NCBI RefSeq assembly: GCF_003651245.1
Contig: NZ_RAPE01000003.1
Coordinates: 186,001-250,000 of the forward strand
Origin: Roseovarius spongiae
Lineage (GTDB): Bacteria > Pseudomonadota > Alphaproteobacteria > Rhodobacterales > Rhodobacteraceae
Length of the DNA stretch: 64,000 nucleotides
Reading direction: 5' to 3'
Shown here: in pieces, positions 44,621 to 53,814 of the stretch
Layout of the letters: every line of letters begins with the position of its first letter
Position numbering within the stretch: position 1 is the stretch's first letter
Translations under genes and position numbers: made by a program
The notes under the pieces: model-generated
Databases searched by the model: none
The model's input: the letters and a program-made list of their open reading frames with translations, nothing else
What the model was told of the DNA's origin: nothing

Positions 44621-45579
44621 TGGGCAGCCCGACCATCGGCGGAGACACCTCCGGCAGCGTGCTCGAAGGCAGCGGCGCCATCGTCACCGGCGATCTCGAC
44701 GACGTGAACCCCTTTACCGGCAACGACGACGACACCTGGTCGATCAGTAGCGCGGGGAGCTATGGCACGGCGACGATCAACCCTGCCACCGGCGCATGGA
44801 GCTATGACCTGAACGACAATCATCCGGCGGTGAAGGCGCTTGATCCCGGCGATACGCTGACGGATACGTTCACCGTCACCATGCTCGACGCCGATGGCCG
44901 TTCGGACACGCAGGATGTGACGATCACCATCAACGGCGCGGTCTGCTTTGCCGCCGGAACGCTGATCGAGACAGCCCAAGGCCCCCGCGCGGTTGAAACC
45001 CTGCGCGTCGGCGATCGGATTCTTACCGCCGACCGCGGCCTGCAAGCGCTGCGCTGGACGGGAAAGATGCGGCTGAGCGCCGAAGAGCTGGCGGACCGGA
45101 CGCTGCGCCCGGTCCGGATCGGCGCCGGCGCGCTTGGCGCCGGGCTGCCGACGCTGGACTTGCGAGTGTCGCGGCAGCATCGCATCCTCGTGCGCGGGCC
45201 GGTGGCGCGCGACATATTCGGCGCCGGCGAGGTGCTGATCCCGGCGATCCACCTCACCCGGCTGCCGGGTGTCGCGGTCGCGGAGGAGGTCGGCGGAATC
45301 GCCTATCATCACCTGCTGTTCGACGCGCACGAGATCGTCTTCGCGCATGGCGTGGCGAGCGAGAGTTTCCTCCTGGGCGAACAGGCGTTGCGCACGCTGC
45401 CGCGGGAGAGCCTCGCGGAGATCGCAGCCCTTTTCCCCAAAGGCGCGGACGCAAGCCGCGAGGTCGCCCCCGCCCGGCCGATCGCGGCGAACGGGCGGCA
45501 GATCCGCCGCTATCTGCGCGCCTTGCGGCAGGCGGGCGGGGCGGTGCTGGAAGAGGCGCCGGCCGTCGCGGCCGAGTGA
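44620..45579 (+). CDS. VCBS-Hint domain protein
   Basis: A 319-residue protein. Residues 1-107 form a VCBS-type repeat (LEGSGAIVTGDLDDVNPFTG, WSISSAGSYGTATINPATGAWSYDLN, DTFTVTMLDADG). A Hint domain follows, starting at C109 in AVCFAAGTLIETAQGPRAVE, with LDLRVSRQHRILVRGP and HHLLFDAHEIVFAHGVASESF. There is no N-terminal signal peptide, as in type I secreted RTX-like proteins. Only three lysines are present (K72, K149, K274). It starts inside the stop codon of the lysine acyltransferase gene, which makes it a candidate substrate. Confidence 0.85.
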   Translation: MGSPTIGGDTSGSVLEGSGAIVTGDLDDVNPFTGNDDDTWSISSAGSYGTATINPATGAWSYDLNDNHPAVKALDPGDTLTDTFTVTMLDADGRSDTQDVTITINGAVCFAAGTLIETAQGPRAVETLRVGDRILTADRGLQALRWTGKMRLSAEELADRTLRPVRIGAGALGAGLPTLDLRVSRQHRILVRGPVARDIFGAGEVLIPAIHLTRLPGVAVAEEVGGIAYHHLLFDAHEIVFAHGVASESFLLGEQALRTLPRESLAEIAALFPKGADASREVAPARPIAANGRQIRRYLRALRQAGGAVLEEAPAVAAE

Positions 45580-45582
45580 CGC

Positions 45583-46122
45583 CTATCGTCCCAGCGCCTT
45601 ATCGAGTTCCGGGCGAAACCGCTGTTCGTAATCGCTTCCGACCAATGGGCCGATGAACTTGTAAAGAACGGTGCCGTCGCCGCCGATGATGAAGGTCTCG
45701 GGCGGGGCGGTCACGCCCCAATCGATCGCCGCGCGCCCCTTGGGGTCATAGCCGATGCCGAAGAACGGGTTGCCCGACCCGTCGAGATAGGCGTTGGCCT
45801 GCGCCGCCTCGTCCTTGAAGTTGACGCCAGCCACGCGCACGCCTTCGTCGTTGAGCGCGCGCAGATTGGGGTGCTCGGCGCGGCAGGGGGGGCACCAGCT
45901 CGCCCAGAAGTTGACGACGGTGACCTCGCCTGCGCGCAGGTCCGCGTCGGTGAGCGGCGCGCGCCCGGCGAGGGGGTCCGCCGGCACCGGGGGCGCGGGT
46001 TTGCCGATGAAGACCGAGGGCAGCGCGTCGGGATCGTCGCGCTGCATTCCGACGTAAAAGAGCGCGGCGAGCGCCGCGAAGATCAGCGGCGGCGCGATCA
46101 TCAGCGGCGACACCCTAGCCAT
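45583..46122 (-). CDS. ccmG: Thiol:disulfide interchange protein CcmG (DsbE)
   Basis: A 179-residue membrane-anchored thioredoxin with one N-terminal transmembrane segment (PLMIAPPLIFAALAALFYVG) and the redox site in FWASWCPPCRAEHP. It keeps apocytochrome c cysteines reduced for heme attachment in the periplasm. It starts inside the end of ccmD (8-base overlap) and is last of the ccmABCDG row. It ends three bases from the convergent VCBS-Hint gene. Confidence 0.93.
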   Translation of the reverse strand: MARVSPLMIAPPLIFAALAALFYVGMQRDDPDALPSVFIGKPAPPVPADPLAGRAPLTDADLRAGEVTVVNFWASWCPPCRAEHPNLRALNDEGVRVAGVNFKDEAAQANAYLDGSGNPFFGIGYDPKGRAAIDWGVTAPPETFIIGGDGTVLYKFIGPLVGSDYEQRFRPELDKALGR

Positions 46123-46276
46123 CGCCGCGCAGCCTTTGTTCGACGCGGGCGAGGTCGGCCCGCACGCGGCGGGCGCGGACCACGCTCTGCCAGCAAAGCG
46201 CGATCAGCAGCGCCAGCGACACGCCGTAGGCAGACAGCACCTCGGCCGCGTATTTTCCGAGATCGGGCAACATCAT
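46115..46276 (-). CDS. ccmD: Heme exporter protein CcmD
   Basis: A 53-residue protein with one membrane segment (EVLSAYGVSLALLIALCWQS) followed by a basic Arg-rich tail, typical of CcmD. It helps release holo-CcmE from the CcmABC complex. Its ATG overlaps the ccmC stop as ATGA, and its end overlaps the ccmG start. A second in-frame ATG follows at once, so the start is uncertain by one codon. Confidence 0.85.
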   Translation of the reverse strand: MMLPDLGKYAAEVLSAYGVSLALLIALCWQSVVRARRVRADLARVEQRLRGDG

Positions 46277-47004
46277 CCCATCCTTTCACGGGCCAACAAC
46301 GCGCGCATCCGGCGCGCGCGGATTTCCGTCTGCGTGCGCAACAGCACGAGGGCGATGAACAGCAGAACGAAGCCCGCGATGCAGAAGAGCAGCGGAATGT
46401 AGAACACGTTGTCGACGTTTTCTTCGGCGTCCATGCTCAGCGACGCGCCCTGGTGCAGCCCCTGGTTCCAGAACAGCACCGCGTAGCGGCTGAGCACCGC
46501 GAAGACCGACCCGACGAGGCAGAGCACGCTGGTGAGGTCGGCGGCGGTGTCGTCGTCCTCGATCGCGGCCCAGAGCGCGATGTAGCCCAGGTAGAACAGG
46601 AACAGGATCAGGAACGAGGTGAGCCGCGGGTCCCAGACCCACCATGTCCCCCATGTCGGCTGCCCCCAGATCGCGCCGGTAGCAAGCGCGATCAGCGTCA
46701 TCACCGCGCCCACCGGCGCCGCGGCGCGGGCGGCAAGCGCGCTGACGTGGTGGCGGCGGATCAGCCAGATCAGCGAAGCGACCAGCATCATCAGCCAGGC
46801 GTTGATCGCCATCAACGCCGAGGGCACGTGCAGGAACATGATCTTGACCGTCGCGCCCTGGCGGCGCTCGTCCGGGGTGAACCAGAGGCCCCAGACAAGG
46901 CCGATCACCAGCGCCGCGAGCGCGAGCGCGGTGATCCATGGCAGCACCCGGTCCGACAGCCGGATGAACCGGGCGGGGTTGGCGTATTCCCAGAGCGAAC
47001 GCAT
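46273..47004 (-). CDS. ccmC: Heme exporter protein CcmC
   Basis: A 243-residue inner-membrane protein with about six membrane segments and the heme-binding tryptophan-rich WGTWWVWDPRLTS motif. It attaches heme to CcmE. Conserved His residues lie in FLHVPSALMAIN and WNQGLHQGASL. The ATG at 47004 is used; the open frame starts earlier but without an ATG. It is part of the ccmABCDG row. Confidence 0.95.
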   Translation of the reverse strand: MRSLWEYANPARFIRLSDRVLPWITALALAALVIGLVWGLWFTPDERRQGATVKIMFLHVPSALMAINAWLMMLVASLIWLIRRHHVSALAARAAAPVGAVMTLIALATGAIWGQPTWGTWWVWDPRLTSFLILFLFYLGYIALWAAIEDDDTAADLTSVLCLVGSVFAVLSRYAVLFWNQGLHQGASLSMDAEENVDNVFYIPLLFCIAGFVLLFIALVLLRTQTEIRARRMRALLARERMG

Positions 47005-47030
47005 CGGCGGCGTATCCTCGGCTTGGCGTC

Positions 47031-47687
47031 TCAACGCAGGTTGACCCTCAATACCGCAGCAGAGGCGAAGGGCAAGAGTGCGATGGCGCCGCAGGTGATC
47101 CCGGCCAGCATCATCAGCGGCGTGCCATAGGCCTGCGCGGCCGCGCCGCGGCGGGCGGCCTCGGCCCCGTAGATCAGCGTCGGCACGTAGAGGGGCAGCA
47201 CCAGCAGGCTGAGCAGCAGCCCGCCGCGCTTGATCCCCACGGTCAGGGCCGCGCCGAAGGTGCCGATCACGCTCAGCGCGGGCGTGCCCAGCAGCAGCGT
47301 GAGGGTGAGCGGCAGGTAGGCGGGCGCCGGCAGGTTCATCAGCACGCCAAGCGCGGGCGCGGCGGCGACCAGCGGCAGGCCGGTGGTGATCCAGTGGGCG
47401 AGCGCCTTCATGCTGACGACGCCCTCCATCGGCAGGGGCGCGGTGGCCAGCAGGTCGAGCGAGCCGTCCTCCCAGTCGAGCGCGAAGATCCGGTCAAGCG
47501 AGAGCAGGCAGGCCAGCAGCGCGCCGAGCCACAGCATGCCGGGGCCGATCCGCGCCAGCAGGTCGGGATGCGGGCCGACGCCGAAGGGCACCAGCGTCAC
47601 CACGATCAGGAAGAACGCGAGCCCGAGGCCGAAGCCGCCCCCGGCGCGCACCCCGAGCGCGAGGTCGCGGCCCAGCATCGCGATCAT
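47031..47687 (-). CDS. ccmB: Heme exporter protein CcmB
   Basis: A 218-residue membrane subunit of the CcmABC ABC complex with six hydrophobic segments. Typical sequences are [32 protein letters not shown] and LNLPAPAY-like turns ahead of [19 protein letters not shown]. It pairs with the CcmA ATPase, whose gene ends in its ATG (ATGA overlap). Confidence 0.94.
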   Translation of the reverse strand: MIAMLGRDLALGVRAGGGFGLGLAFFLIVVTLVPFGVGPHPDLLARIGPGMLWLGALLACLLSLDRIFALDWEDGSLDLLATAPLPMEGVVSMKALAHWITTGLPLVAAAPALGVLMNLPAPAYLPLTLTLLLGTPALSVIGTFGAALTVGIKRGGLLLSLLVLPLYVPTLIYGAEAARRGAAAQAYGTPLMMLAGITCGAIALLPFASAAVLRVNLR

Positions 47688-48301
47688 GCGAACACCCCGT
47701 CGAAATCGTCCGGCGCCGGCGCGCGGGCGCGCAAGGGCGCCACGTCGAGCGCCGCCGCCTCGGCCAGCCCGAGGTCGATATGCGTCGCGATGAGCGCCGA
47801 TCCCCCCTCCGCCAGATGCGCGCGCACGGCGGCGGCGAAGAGCGCGGTCGCGTGCGCGTCGAGCGACACGGTCGGCTCGTCCAGCAGCCAGACGGGGCGC
47901 CCGGTGACCAGCAGCCGCGCAAGGCCCAGCCGCCGTTTCTGCCCTGCCGAAAGCGTGCCCGCCGCGCGGTCCGCGAGCGGCGCCAGTTCGAACGCGGCCA
48001 GCGCCGCATCAATGTCGCGCCGCCCGAAGACGCGCGCCCAGAAGGTGAGGTTTTCCGCGACGCTCAGCACCTGTTTGATCCCGTCGGCGTGCCCGGCATA
48101 GACCAGCGACTCGGGCGGCGCTTCAATACGCCCGCCAAGCGGCGGCTGAAGCCCGGCGAGCGTGCGCAGCAGCGTCGTCTTGCCCGACCCGTTCGGCCCG
48201 CGCAGGATCAGCGCCGCGCCGGGGGCGAGGGTGAAGTTCACGCCGGTCAGGACTGGAATCCCGCCGCGCGCGATGCAGAGGTCTGTGACCTTGAGCGTCA
48301 T
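47684..48301 (-). CDS. ccmA: Heme exporter ATPase CcmA
   Basis: A 205-residue ABC ATPase: Walker [17 protein letters not shown], signature [15 protein letters not shown], Walker [14 protein letters not shown], and the switch His in ATHID. The short length is usual for CcmA. ATP use by the CcmAB complex drives release of holo-CcmE. It heads the ccmABCDG row. Confidence 0.95.
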   Translation of the reverse strand: MTLKVTDLCIARGGIPVLTGVNFTLAPGAALILRGPNGSGKTTLLRTLAGLQPPLGGRIEAPPESLVYAGHADGIKQVLSVAENLTFWARVFGRRDIDAALAAFELAPLADRAAGTLSAGQKRRLGLARLLVTGRPVWLLDEPTVSLDAHATALFAAAVRAHLAEGGSALIATHIDLGLAEAAALDVAPLRARAPAPDDFDGVFA

Positions 48302-48345
48302 GCGCGCTGCACTAGCGCAAAGGCGGGGCGCGCGGAAGACACGCC

Positions 48346-48699
48346 CTAGACCGGCAGCAGGGCCGCGGCGACGCGCCGCCCTTCGGACAGGAGCACGTTA
48401 TAGCTGCGGCAGGCGGCGGGAGTGATCATCGTCTCGACCCCCAACCCGGCGTCTTCCAGCGCGCGGCGTAAAGGCGCGGGGATATGCGCGACCTCGGCGC
48501 CGGCGCCGATCAGGATCACGTCGACCCGGTCCGCCAGCGCGAGCAGCGTCGCGCTGTCCTCGTAGCCGCCCCAGGCGCGGGCGCCGGTTTCGGTCACGCA
48601 GGCGGCACCCTCGATCACCTGCCCGCCGACGCGAAAGAAGCCGGGGCCGTAGCCGTCGATGGGGGCGGCGTTGTCGAAGGTGATCTCTTGCATCTGCAT
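48346..48699 (-). CDS. Mth938-like domain protein (DUF498)
   Basis: A 117-residue cytosolic protein of the Mth938/NDUFAF3-like family: [20 protein letters not shown], then [21 protein letters not shown], then [20 protein letters not shown]. Its eukaryotic relative helps assemble complex I; the bacterial role is unclear. AAGGAAGG precedes the ATG at 48699. It lies just after the TauE-like gene in a row with secDF and yajC. Confidence 0.87.
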   Translation of the reverse strand: MQMQEITFDNAAPIDGYGPGFFRVGGQVIEGAACVTETGARAWGGYEDSATLLALADRVDVILIGAGAEVAHIPAPLRRALEDAGLGVETMITPAACRSYNVLLSEGRRVAAALLPV

Positions 48700-48725
48700 G
48701 GCGTATCCTTCCTTTGGGGTCGGGC

Positions 48726-49475
48726 CTACCAGATCGGCATGCCGCTGACCACGGCCAGCCCGATCACCCCGAAAGCGGCCGAGCGATAGAACCGCTCGCG
48801 GCCGGGATGGAAAAGCGACTGGCCGATCATCGTGGTGAAAAAATAGGGCACGGCCAGCGCCGCGGCCAGCAGAAATACCGACCAGCCCACCGCGCCTGAC
48901 AGCAGCAGGTTGGCGACGATCACCAGGTCGAGCGCGGCGAGGAACACGATCGTGTTGGCCCGCACCGCCTGCGCCGCCGCCTGCCCGGCCAGGTAGAACA
49001 GGATCACCGCCGGTCCGGTCAGCCCGGTCATGCCGCCGATGGCCCCCGCCGTCGCCCCGACGGCGAGCAGGCCGGGCAGCCGCATCCGCCCGTGATAGCG
49101 CCAGCCTGCGATCAGCGCGGCCAGCGTGCCGCCGGCCACCACGGTCACGACCCAGCGCACGGTAAGCGCGTCCAGCGCCTCCATCAGCCAGAGCCCGAGC
49201 GGAATGGTCGGCAGCGCGGCGATGACCAGCAGCCCGACCTCGCGCAGGTCCGACTGGCGCCAGGCGCGCGGCACGAGCGCCGCGGTGCTGGCGACCCCGG
49301 TGAGGGTGATCGTCGCCACCACCTGCGCAGGCGGCAGGAACATCCCCGCGACCGGGACGAAGATCAGCGCGGTGCCGAATCCGGTGAAGCCCCGCACGAT
49401 CCCCGCCACCGCGATGGTCGCCGCCAGCCACCAGAACCCCGGCGCGCCGAAGACGGCGACGGCGGCGTCAGGCAT
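48726..49475 (-). CDS. TauE/SafE-family permease
   Basis: A 249-residue protein with about eight membrane segments. IVRGFTGFGTALIFVPVAGM near the start and GGMTGLTGPAVILFYLAG at the middle are the paired TauE/SafE repeats. These carriers move sulfite, sulfoacetate or similar anions; the substrate here is unknown. The ATG at 49475 overlaps the secDF stop by eight bases, showing that the gene is cotranscribed with secDF. Confidence 0.88.
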   Translation of the reverse strand: MPDAAVAVFGAPGFWWLAATIAVAGIVRGFTGFGTALIFVPVAGMFLPPAQVVATITLTGVASTAALVPRAWRQSDLREVGLLVIAALPTIPLGLWLMEALDALTVRWVVTVVAGGTLAALIAGWRYHGRMRLPGLLAVGATAGAIGGMTGLTGPAVILFYLAGQAAAQAVRANTIVFLAALDLVIVANLLLSGAVGWSVFLLAAALAVPYFFTTMIGQSLFHPGRERFYRSAAFGVIGLAVVSGMPIW

Positions 49476-52101
49476 CCACGTTGGCGAACTGGTTGCCGGC
49501 GTTGGCGTCGGGTTTGGACCAGTCGCGCTTGACCCCGAGGCGCAGCAGCACCGTGGAGGCCACGAAGACCGAGCTGTAGGTCCCAACGATCACACCCCAG
49601 ATCATCGCGAAGACGAAGCCGCGGATCACGTCCCCGCCCAGCACGTAGAGAGCGATGAGCGCGAGCAGCGTGGTCACGGAGGTCATCACCGTCCGGCTCA
49701 GCGTTTCGTTGATGCTGAGGTTGAGCACCTCGCTCAACTCCTTCTTCTTGTATTTGCGCAGGTTCTCGCGGACCCGGTCGAAGACGACCACGGTATCGTT
49801 CAGCGAATAGCCCACGATGGTCAGCAACGCGGCGATGATCGCCAGGTCGAACTGGATCTGTAGCTCCGAGAAGACGCCGATGGTCAGCACCACGTCATGC
49901 ACGAGCGCCACGACCGCGCCCACCGCGAACTGCCATTCGAAGCGCAGCCAGATATAGACCAGCACCGCAGCGATGGCGAGCAGCACCGCGATCACCGCCG
50001 CAGTGATCAATTCGCCCGAAACCTTGGGGCCGACGCTTTCGACCGAGGTGAACTCGATATCCGGCGTCACCGCCTGAAGCGCGGATTCGACCTGCGCGAT
50101 GATCTCGGGCGAGACCGACTCCTGGTCGTCCTGTGCCTGGATGCGGATCATGGACACGTTGTGATCGGGGCCGAAGGTGGGGTCGAACACCTCGGTAATG
50201 GACACGTCGCCAAGGTCGAGCGGCGTGATCGCGTCGCGGTACTGGCCGATGTCGACGCTCTGTTCGCTCAGGGTGCGGATCGTGGTGCCGCCCTTGAAGT
50301 CGATCCCGAAGTTGAGCCCGCGCACCCCGAAGGACAGCAGCGCGAGGACGATCAGCACCACCGACAGGCCGATGGACCATCTCCAGCGGCGGAAGAAGTC
50401 CCAGCGCGTCACCTCGGGCACAAGGCGAAGGCCGCGGCCGTGCAGCACGGTCTTGGGGCGTTTGCGCTCGAACCACATGACCACCAGCAGGCGCGTCACG
50501 TAGATCGCCGTGAAGACCGAGGTGATGATGCCGAGGCCCAGCGTGATCGCGAAGCCGCGCACCGGACCCGACCCCATCGCGAACAGGATCAGCGCGGTGA
50601 TGAGCGTGGTGATGTTGGCGTCGACGATCGCGCTCAGCGCCTTTTCATAGCCGAGCTGGATCGCGCGGGCCGGTCCCTTGGCGGTCTTCATCTCCTCGCG
50701 GATGCGCTCGAAGATGAGAACGTTGGCGTCGACCGCCATACCGATGGTCAGCACGATCCCGGCGATGCCCGGCAGCGTCAGCGTGGCGCCGATCAGGCTG
50801 AGCAGGCCGAAGATCAGCCCGACGTTGATGATGAGCGCGATATTGGCGAATATCCCGAACAACCCGTAGCTTGCGAACATGAAGCCCAACACCAGCACGA
50901 AGGCGACCGCGCAGGCGAGCTTGCCCGCCTCGATGCTGTCGGCGCCGAGTTCGGGGCCGATGGTGCGTTCCTCGAGGAAGTCGAGCCCGGCAGGCAGCGC
51001 GCCGGCGCGCAGCAGCACGGCGAGATTGGTGCTTTCCTCGACGGTGAAGCGGCCGGTGATGATGCCCGCGCCGCCGCCGATATGGCTCTGGATGACGGGG
51101 GCGCTGATGACCTCGTTGTCAAGGACGATTGCGAAGGGGTTGCCGATGTTCTCGGCGGTGTAGTCGCCGAAGGCGCGCGCGCCGGTCGGGTTGAAGCGGA
51201 ACGATACGGCGGGCCGCCCGTTCTGGTCGAAATCGGGCTGGGCGTCGACCAGTTCCTCACCGGTGACGACGGGCGCGCGCTCGAGGATGTAGTAGGCGTC
51301 CGGTTCGTCGAGCGACGGCAGGATCTCGTTGCCCGGGCCCGGGCGTTCATCGGGGTTCGAGGTGCGGCTGACCACCGGCTGGAAGGTAAGCTGCGCGGTG
51401 GTGCCGATGATTTCCTTCAGCTCCGCCGCGCTGCCGATGCCGGGCACCTGGATCAGGATGCGGTCGGCGCCCTGGCGCTGGATGGTGGGTTCGCGCGTGC
51501 CCACCTCGTCGATGCGGCGGCGGATGATTTCGAGCGCCTGGCGCACGGTGCGGTCGTCGGTGGCGCGTTTTTCCGCCTCGCTAAGCCGGACGACGACGGA
51601 TCCGTCGCGCGCCGTCACCTCGATATCGCTGGCCCCCGCGCCGGTCAGGCTCGTCACCGGGCGGGCGAGGCCGCGCACCATGTCTGCGGCCTCCTGCGCC
51701 TTTTCGGGATGCTCGTTGAGCCGCACGACGAGTTCGTCGCCGGTGTCCTGTTGCAGGCGGATCGTGCCGATCGCGTCGCGCTCGCGGCGCAGGAGGTCGC
51801 GGACCTCGGGCCAAAGCCCCTCGACGCGGGCCTTGTAAACCTCTCCGACCTTGACCTCGGCCAGCAGGTGCGCGCCGCCGCGCAGGTCGAGCCCGAGATT
51901 GACCAGCCCCGAGGGCAGCCATTCGGGCCAGAGCGCGACATCGTCCGCCACCTCTGCGGCGTCGGTCCCCTTCTCGATCGCGGCGAGCGCGTCGTTATGC
52001 GTCTCGACCCGCGAATAGAAGGCGTTGGGCAGCGCCAGCAAGAGGCCGAGAGCGACCACGCCCCAGATACAGATACGTTTCCACAGCTCGATCTGAAGCA
52101 T
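49468..52101 (-). CDS. secDF: Fused protein translocase subunit SecDF
   Basis: An 877-residue inner-membrane protein in which SecD (to about residue 550) and SecF (from about 575) are one chain with 12 membrane segments. SecD shows NLGLDLRGGAHLL, the large periplasmic domain and LTLPGIAGIVLTIGMAVDANVLIFERIREE. SecF shows GLNFGIDFKGGTTIR and DVVLTIGVFSELQIQFDLAIIAALLTIVGYSLNDTVVVFDRVREN. It uses the proton gradient to pull exported proteins through SecYEG. It follows yajC by 47 bases, the standard order. Confidence 0.96.
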   Translation of the reverse strand: MLQIELWKRICIWGVVALGLLLALPNAFYSRVETHNDALAAIEKGTDAAEVADDVALWPEWLPSGLVNLGLDLRGGAHLLAEVKVGEVYKARVEGLWPEVRDLLRRERDAIGTIRLQQDTGDELVVRLNEHPEKAQEAADMVRGLARPVTSLTGAGASDIEVTARDGSVVVRLSEAEKRATDDRTVRQALEIIRRRIDEVGTREPTIQRQGADRILIQVPGIGSAAELKEIIGTTAQLTFQPVVSRTSNPDERPGPGNEILPSLDEPDAYYILERAPVVTGEELVDAQPDFDQNGRPAVSFRFNPTGARAFGDYTAENIGNPFAIVLDNEVISAPVIQSHIGGGAGIITGRFTVEESTNLAVLLRAGALPAGLDFLEERTIGPELGADSIEAGKLACAVAFVLVLGFMFASYGLFGIFANIALIINVGLIFGLLSLIGATLTLPGIAGIVLTIGMAVDANVLIFERIREEMKTAKGPARAIQLGYEKALSAIVDANITTLITALILFAMGSGPVRGFAITLGLGIITSVFTAIYVTRLLVVMWFERKRPKTVLHGRGLRLVPEVTRWDFFRRWRWSIGLSVVLIVLALLSFGVRGLNFGIDFKGGTTIRTLSEQSVDIGQYRDAITPLDLGDVSITEVFDPTFGPDHNVSMIRIQAQDDQESVSPEIIAQVESALQAVTPDIEFTSVESVGPKVSGELITAAVIAVLLAIAAVLVYIWLRFEWQFAVGAVVALVHDVVLTIGVFSELQIQFDLAIIAALLTIVGYSLNDTVVVFDRVRENLRKYKKKELSEVLNLSINETLSRTVMTSVTTLLALIALYVLGGDVIRGFVFAMIWGVIVGTYSSVFVASTVLLRLGVKRDWSKPDANAGNQFANVDA

Positions 52102-52148
52102 GACGACGCCTTTTCAGGTATGGAGGAGGACGAAGAGCGGCCGGGCGC

Positions 52149-52430
52149 TCAGCCCTCGGCCGGTTCGGTTTTCGACAGCACCTGCGCGATCGTCGACTTG
52201 ACGACGCGCACCTTGACGCCCGAGGCGATCTCGACTTCGATCTCGCCGTCGTCCTTGACCTTGGAGACCTTGCCGATCAGCCCGCCCTGGGTGACCACCT
52301 GGTCGCCGCGCCGCAGGGCTTCGACCATCGCCTGGTGCGCTTTCATCTTCTTCTGCTGGGGGCGGATCAGCAGCAGGTACATGATCGCGAATATCAGGAT
52401 CAGGGGGAGGAATTGCGCCATTGCGTCCAT
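52149..52430 (-). CDS. yajC: Preprotein translocase accessory subunit YajC
   Basis: A 93-residue protein with one N-terminal membrane segment (FLPLILIFAIMYLLLIRPQ), the RPQQKK turn, and the domain GDQVVTQGGLIGKVSKV typical of YajC. It joins SecDF in the holotranslocon. The ATG at 52430 gives the family length; the longer frame upstream is not conserved-looking. Confidence 0.96.
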   Translation of the reverse strand: MDAMAQFLPLILIFAIMYLLLIRPQQKKMKAHQAMVEALRRGDQVVTQGGLIGKVSKVKDDGEIEVEIASGVKVRVVKSTIAQVLSKTEPAEG

Positions 52431-52696
52431 GAGGTGCTCCGTAGGTGTCCGGCGGGGGCCTCCCGCGATGCGCGCGAACCTAGGGTTCGCGTCCGGGTTT
52501 TGCAAGGCGCGATGACCACGCGGCGCGCGACGCCGCCCCACGCGCGCGTTCCGGGCGCGGACGCGCGGAAAATCAGGCGCGATTGCGGCCGCGCGCGCCG
52601 CTGAATTAACCTTGATTGCCCATGTCGTCGCCTTAATCCCCCCGTATCCCGGCGTCCTTGGCGCGCTGTCGCGCGGACGGAATCGGAGGGCACCAC

Positions 52697-53758
52697 TTGG
52701 CGCGGATCAGCGAACTGCATTATTCGAACGCCTATGCGCGGAACTCGGGCGTGTCCGAATTCCTCGAGGTGGCGCTGCGCCCGTCCGAGGATCCGGCGGA
52801 TTTCGTCGTCGGCTTCTACGAGGCGGACGGCTCGCTCGGGATCGAGGTGCCGCTCACGGACCCACGCGTCACCATGACGATCGACCCGGACAACGGCGAA
52901 CGCATCTACGTTCTTTCGGCGGACAACCTGCCGATCCAACTGACCGATCCCGACGGCGGCGGAGCCAACAACTACGAGGCCTTCGCGCTGACCGATACGG
53001 CGACGAGCGAGGTCATCGATTTCTACGACATCGGCGGCGGCGCGCAGAACATCACCGCCCTGGGCGGCGCGGCGGCGGGCGCGGTGTCCGAGAACCTGCC
53101 GGTGCTGACGGGGCCGTCCTCGACCACCAGCACGATCCAGTTCAACCAGCCCGACCCCGGCCAGGTCAGCTATGGCCCCGCGGGGGCGGGCGATACCGGG
53201 CTGGCCTGTTTCGTGGCCGGCACGCGGGTGCAGACCCCGTCCGGCCCGCGCCGGATCGAGGCGCTGGCGCCCGGCGATTTGGTCCTGACGCGCGACGAAG
53301 GCGCGCTGCCGGTGCGCTGGATCGGGCGTCGCTGCGTCAGGGGGACCGGCGATTTCGCCCCGGTGCGCTTTGCCGCCGGTCGCTACGGCGCGACCGCGCC
53401 GGTCTGGGTGTCGCCCCAGCACCGCGTCCTGATCGACGGCTGGCGCGCCGAGCTCTACTGCGGGGCCGAGGAAATCCTCGTCCCGGCCAAGGCGCTGGTC
53501 GACGGGCGCGGCGTACGGCAGCAGCCGCGCGCTCAGGTGTGCTATGTGCATCTGTTGTTTGACAGTCACCAGATCGTCCAGACCTGCGGCCTGTGGAGCG
53601 AAAGCTACTTTCCCGCCCTCGCCGGAATCGCCGGCGGGTGCGAGGCGACCGAGCGTGAACTGGCGGCGCTGTTCCCGGACCTGACGCGCGACGGTTTCGG
53701 CGCGGCCGCGCGCCCGGTCCAGCGGGTGCGCATCGGGGCGTTGCTGCGCGCCGCGTGA
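52697..53758 (+). CDS. Hint-domain protein, long form, probably type I secreted
   Basis: A 353-residue protein. The N-terminal 168 residues ([37 protein letters not shown]-like region) match the head of Rhodobacterales Hint proteins. The Hint domain begins at C171 in [21 protein letters not shown] and has [14 protein letters not shown] and [22 protein letters not shown]. No signal peptide is seen. The start is taken as the TTG at 52697 with GGAGGG eight bases before it, as the conserved sequence begins there; an earlier in-frame start gives an unlike extension. Confidence 0.82.
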   Translation: MARISELHYSNAYARNSGVSEFLEVALRPSEDPADFVVGFYEADGSLGIEVPLTDPRVTMTIDPDNGERIYVLSADNLPIQLTDPDGGGANNYEAFALTDTATSEVIDFYDIGGGAQNITALGGAAAGAVSENLPVLTGPSSTTSTIQFNQPDPGQVSYGPAGAGDTGLACFVAGTRVQTPSGPRRIEALAPGDLVLTRDEGALPVRWIGRRCVRGTGDFAPVRFAAGRYGATAPVWVSPQHRVLIDGWRAELYCGAEEILVPAKALVDGRGVRQQPRAQVCYVHLLFDSHQIVQTCGLWSESYFPALAGIAGGCEATERELAALFPDLTRDGFGAAARPVQRVRIGALLRAA

Positions 53759-53814
53759 CCTTGCCTTCGCGGGTGCATGGCGCTAGCAGTGCCCGCGAAG
53801 AAGGAGCACGCAGC

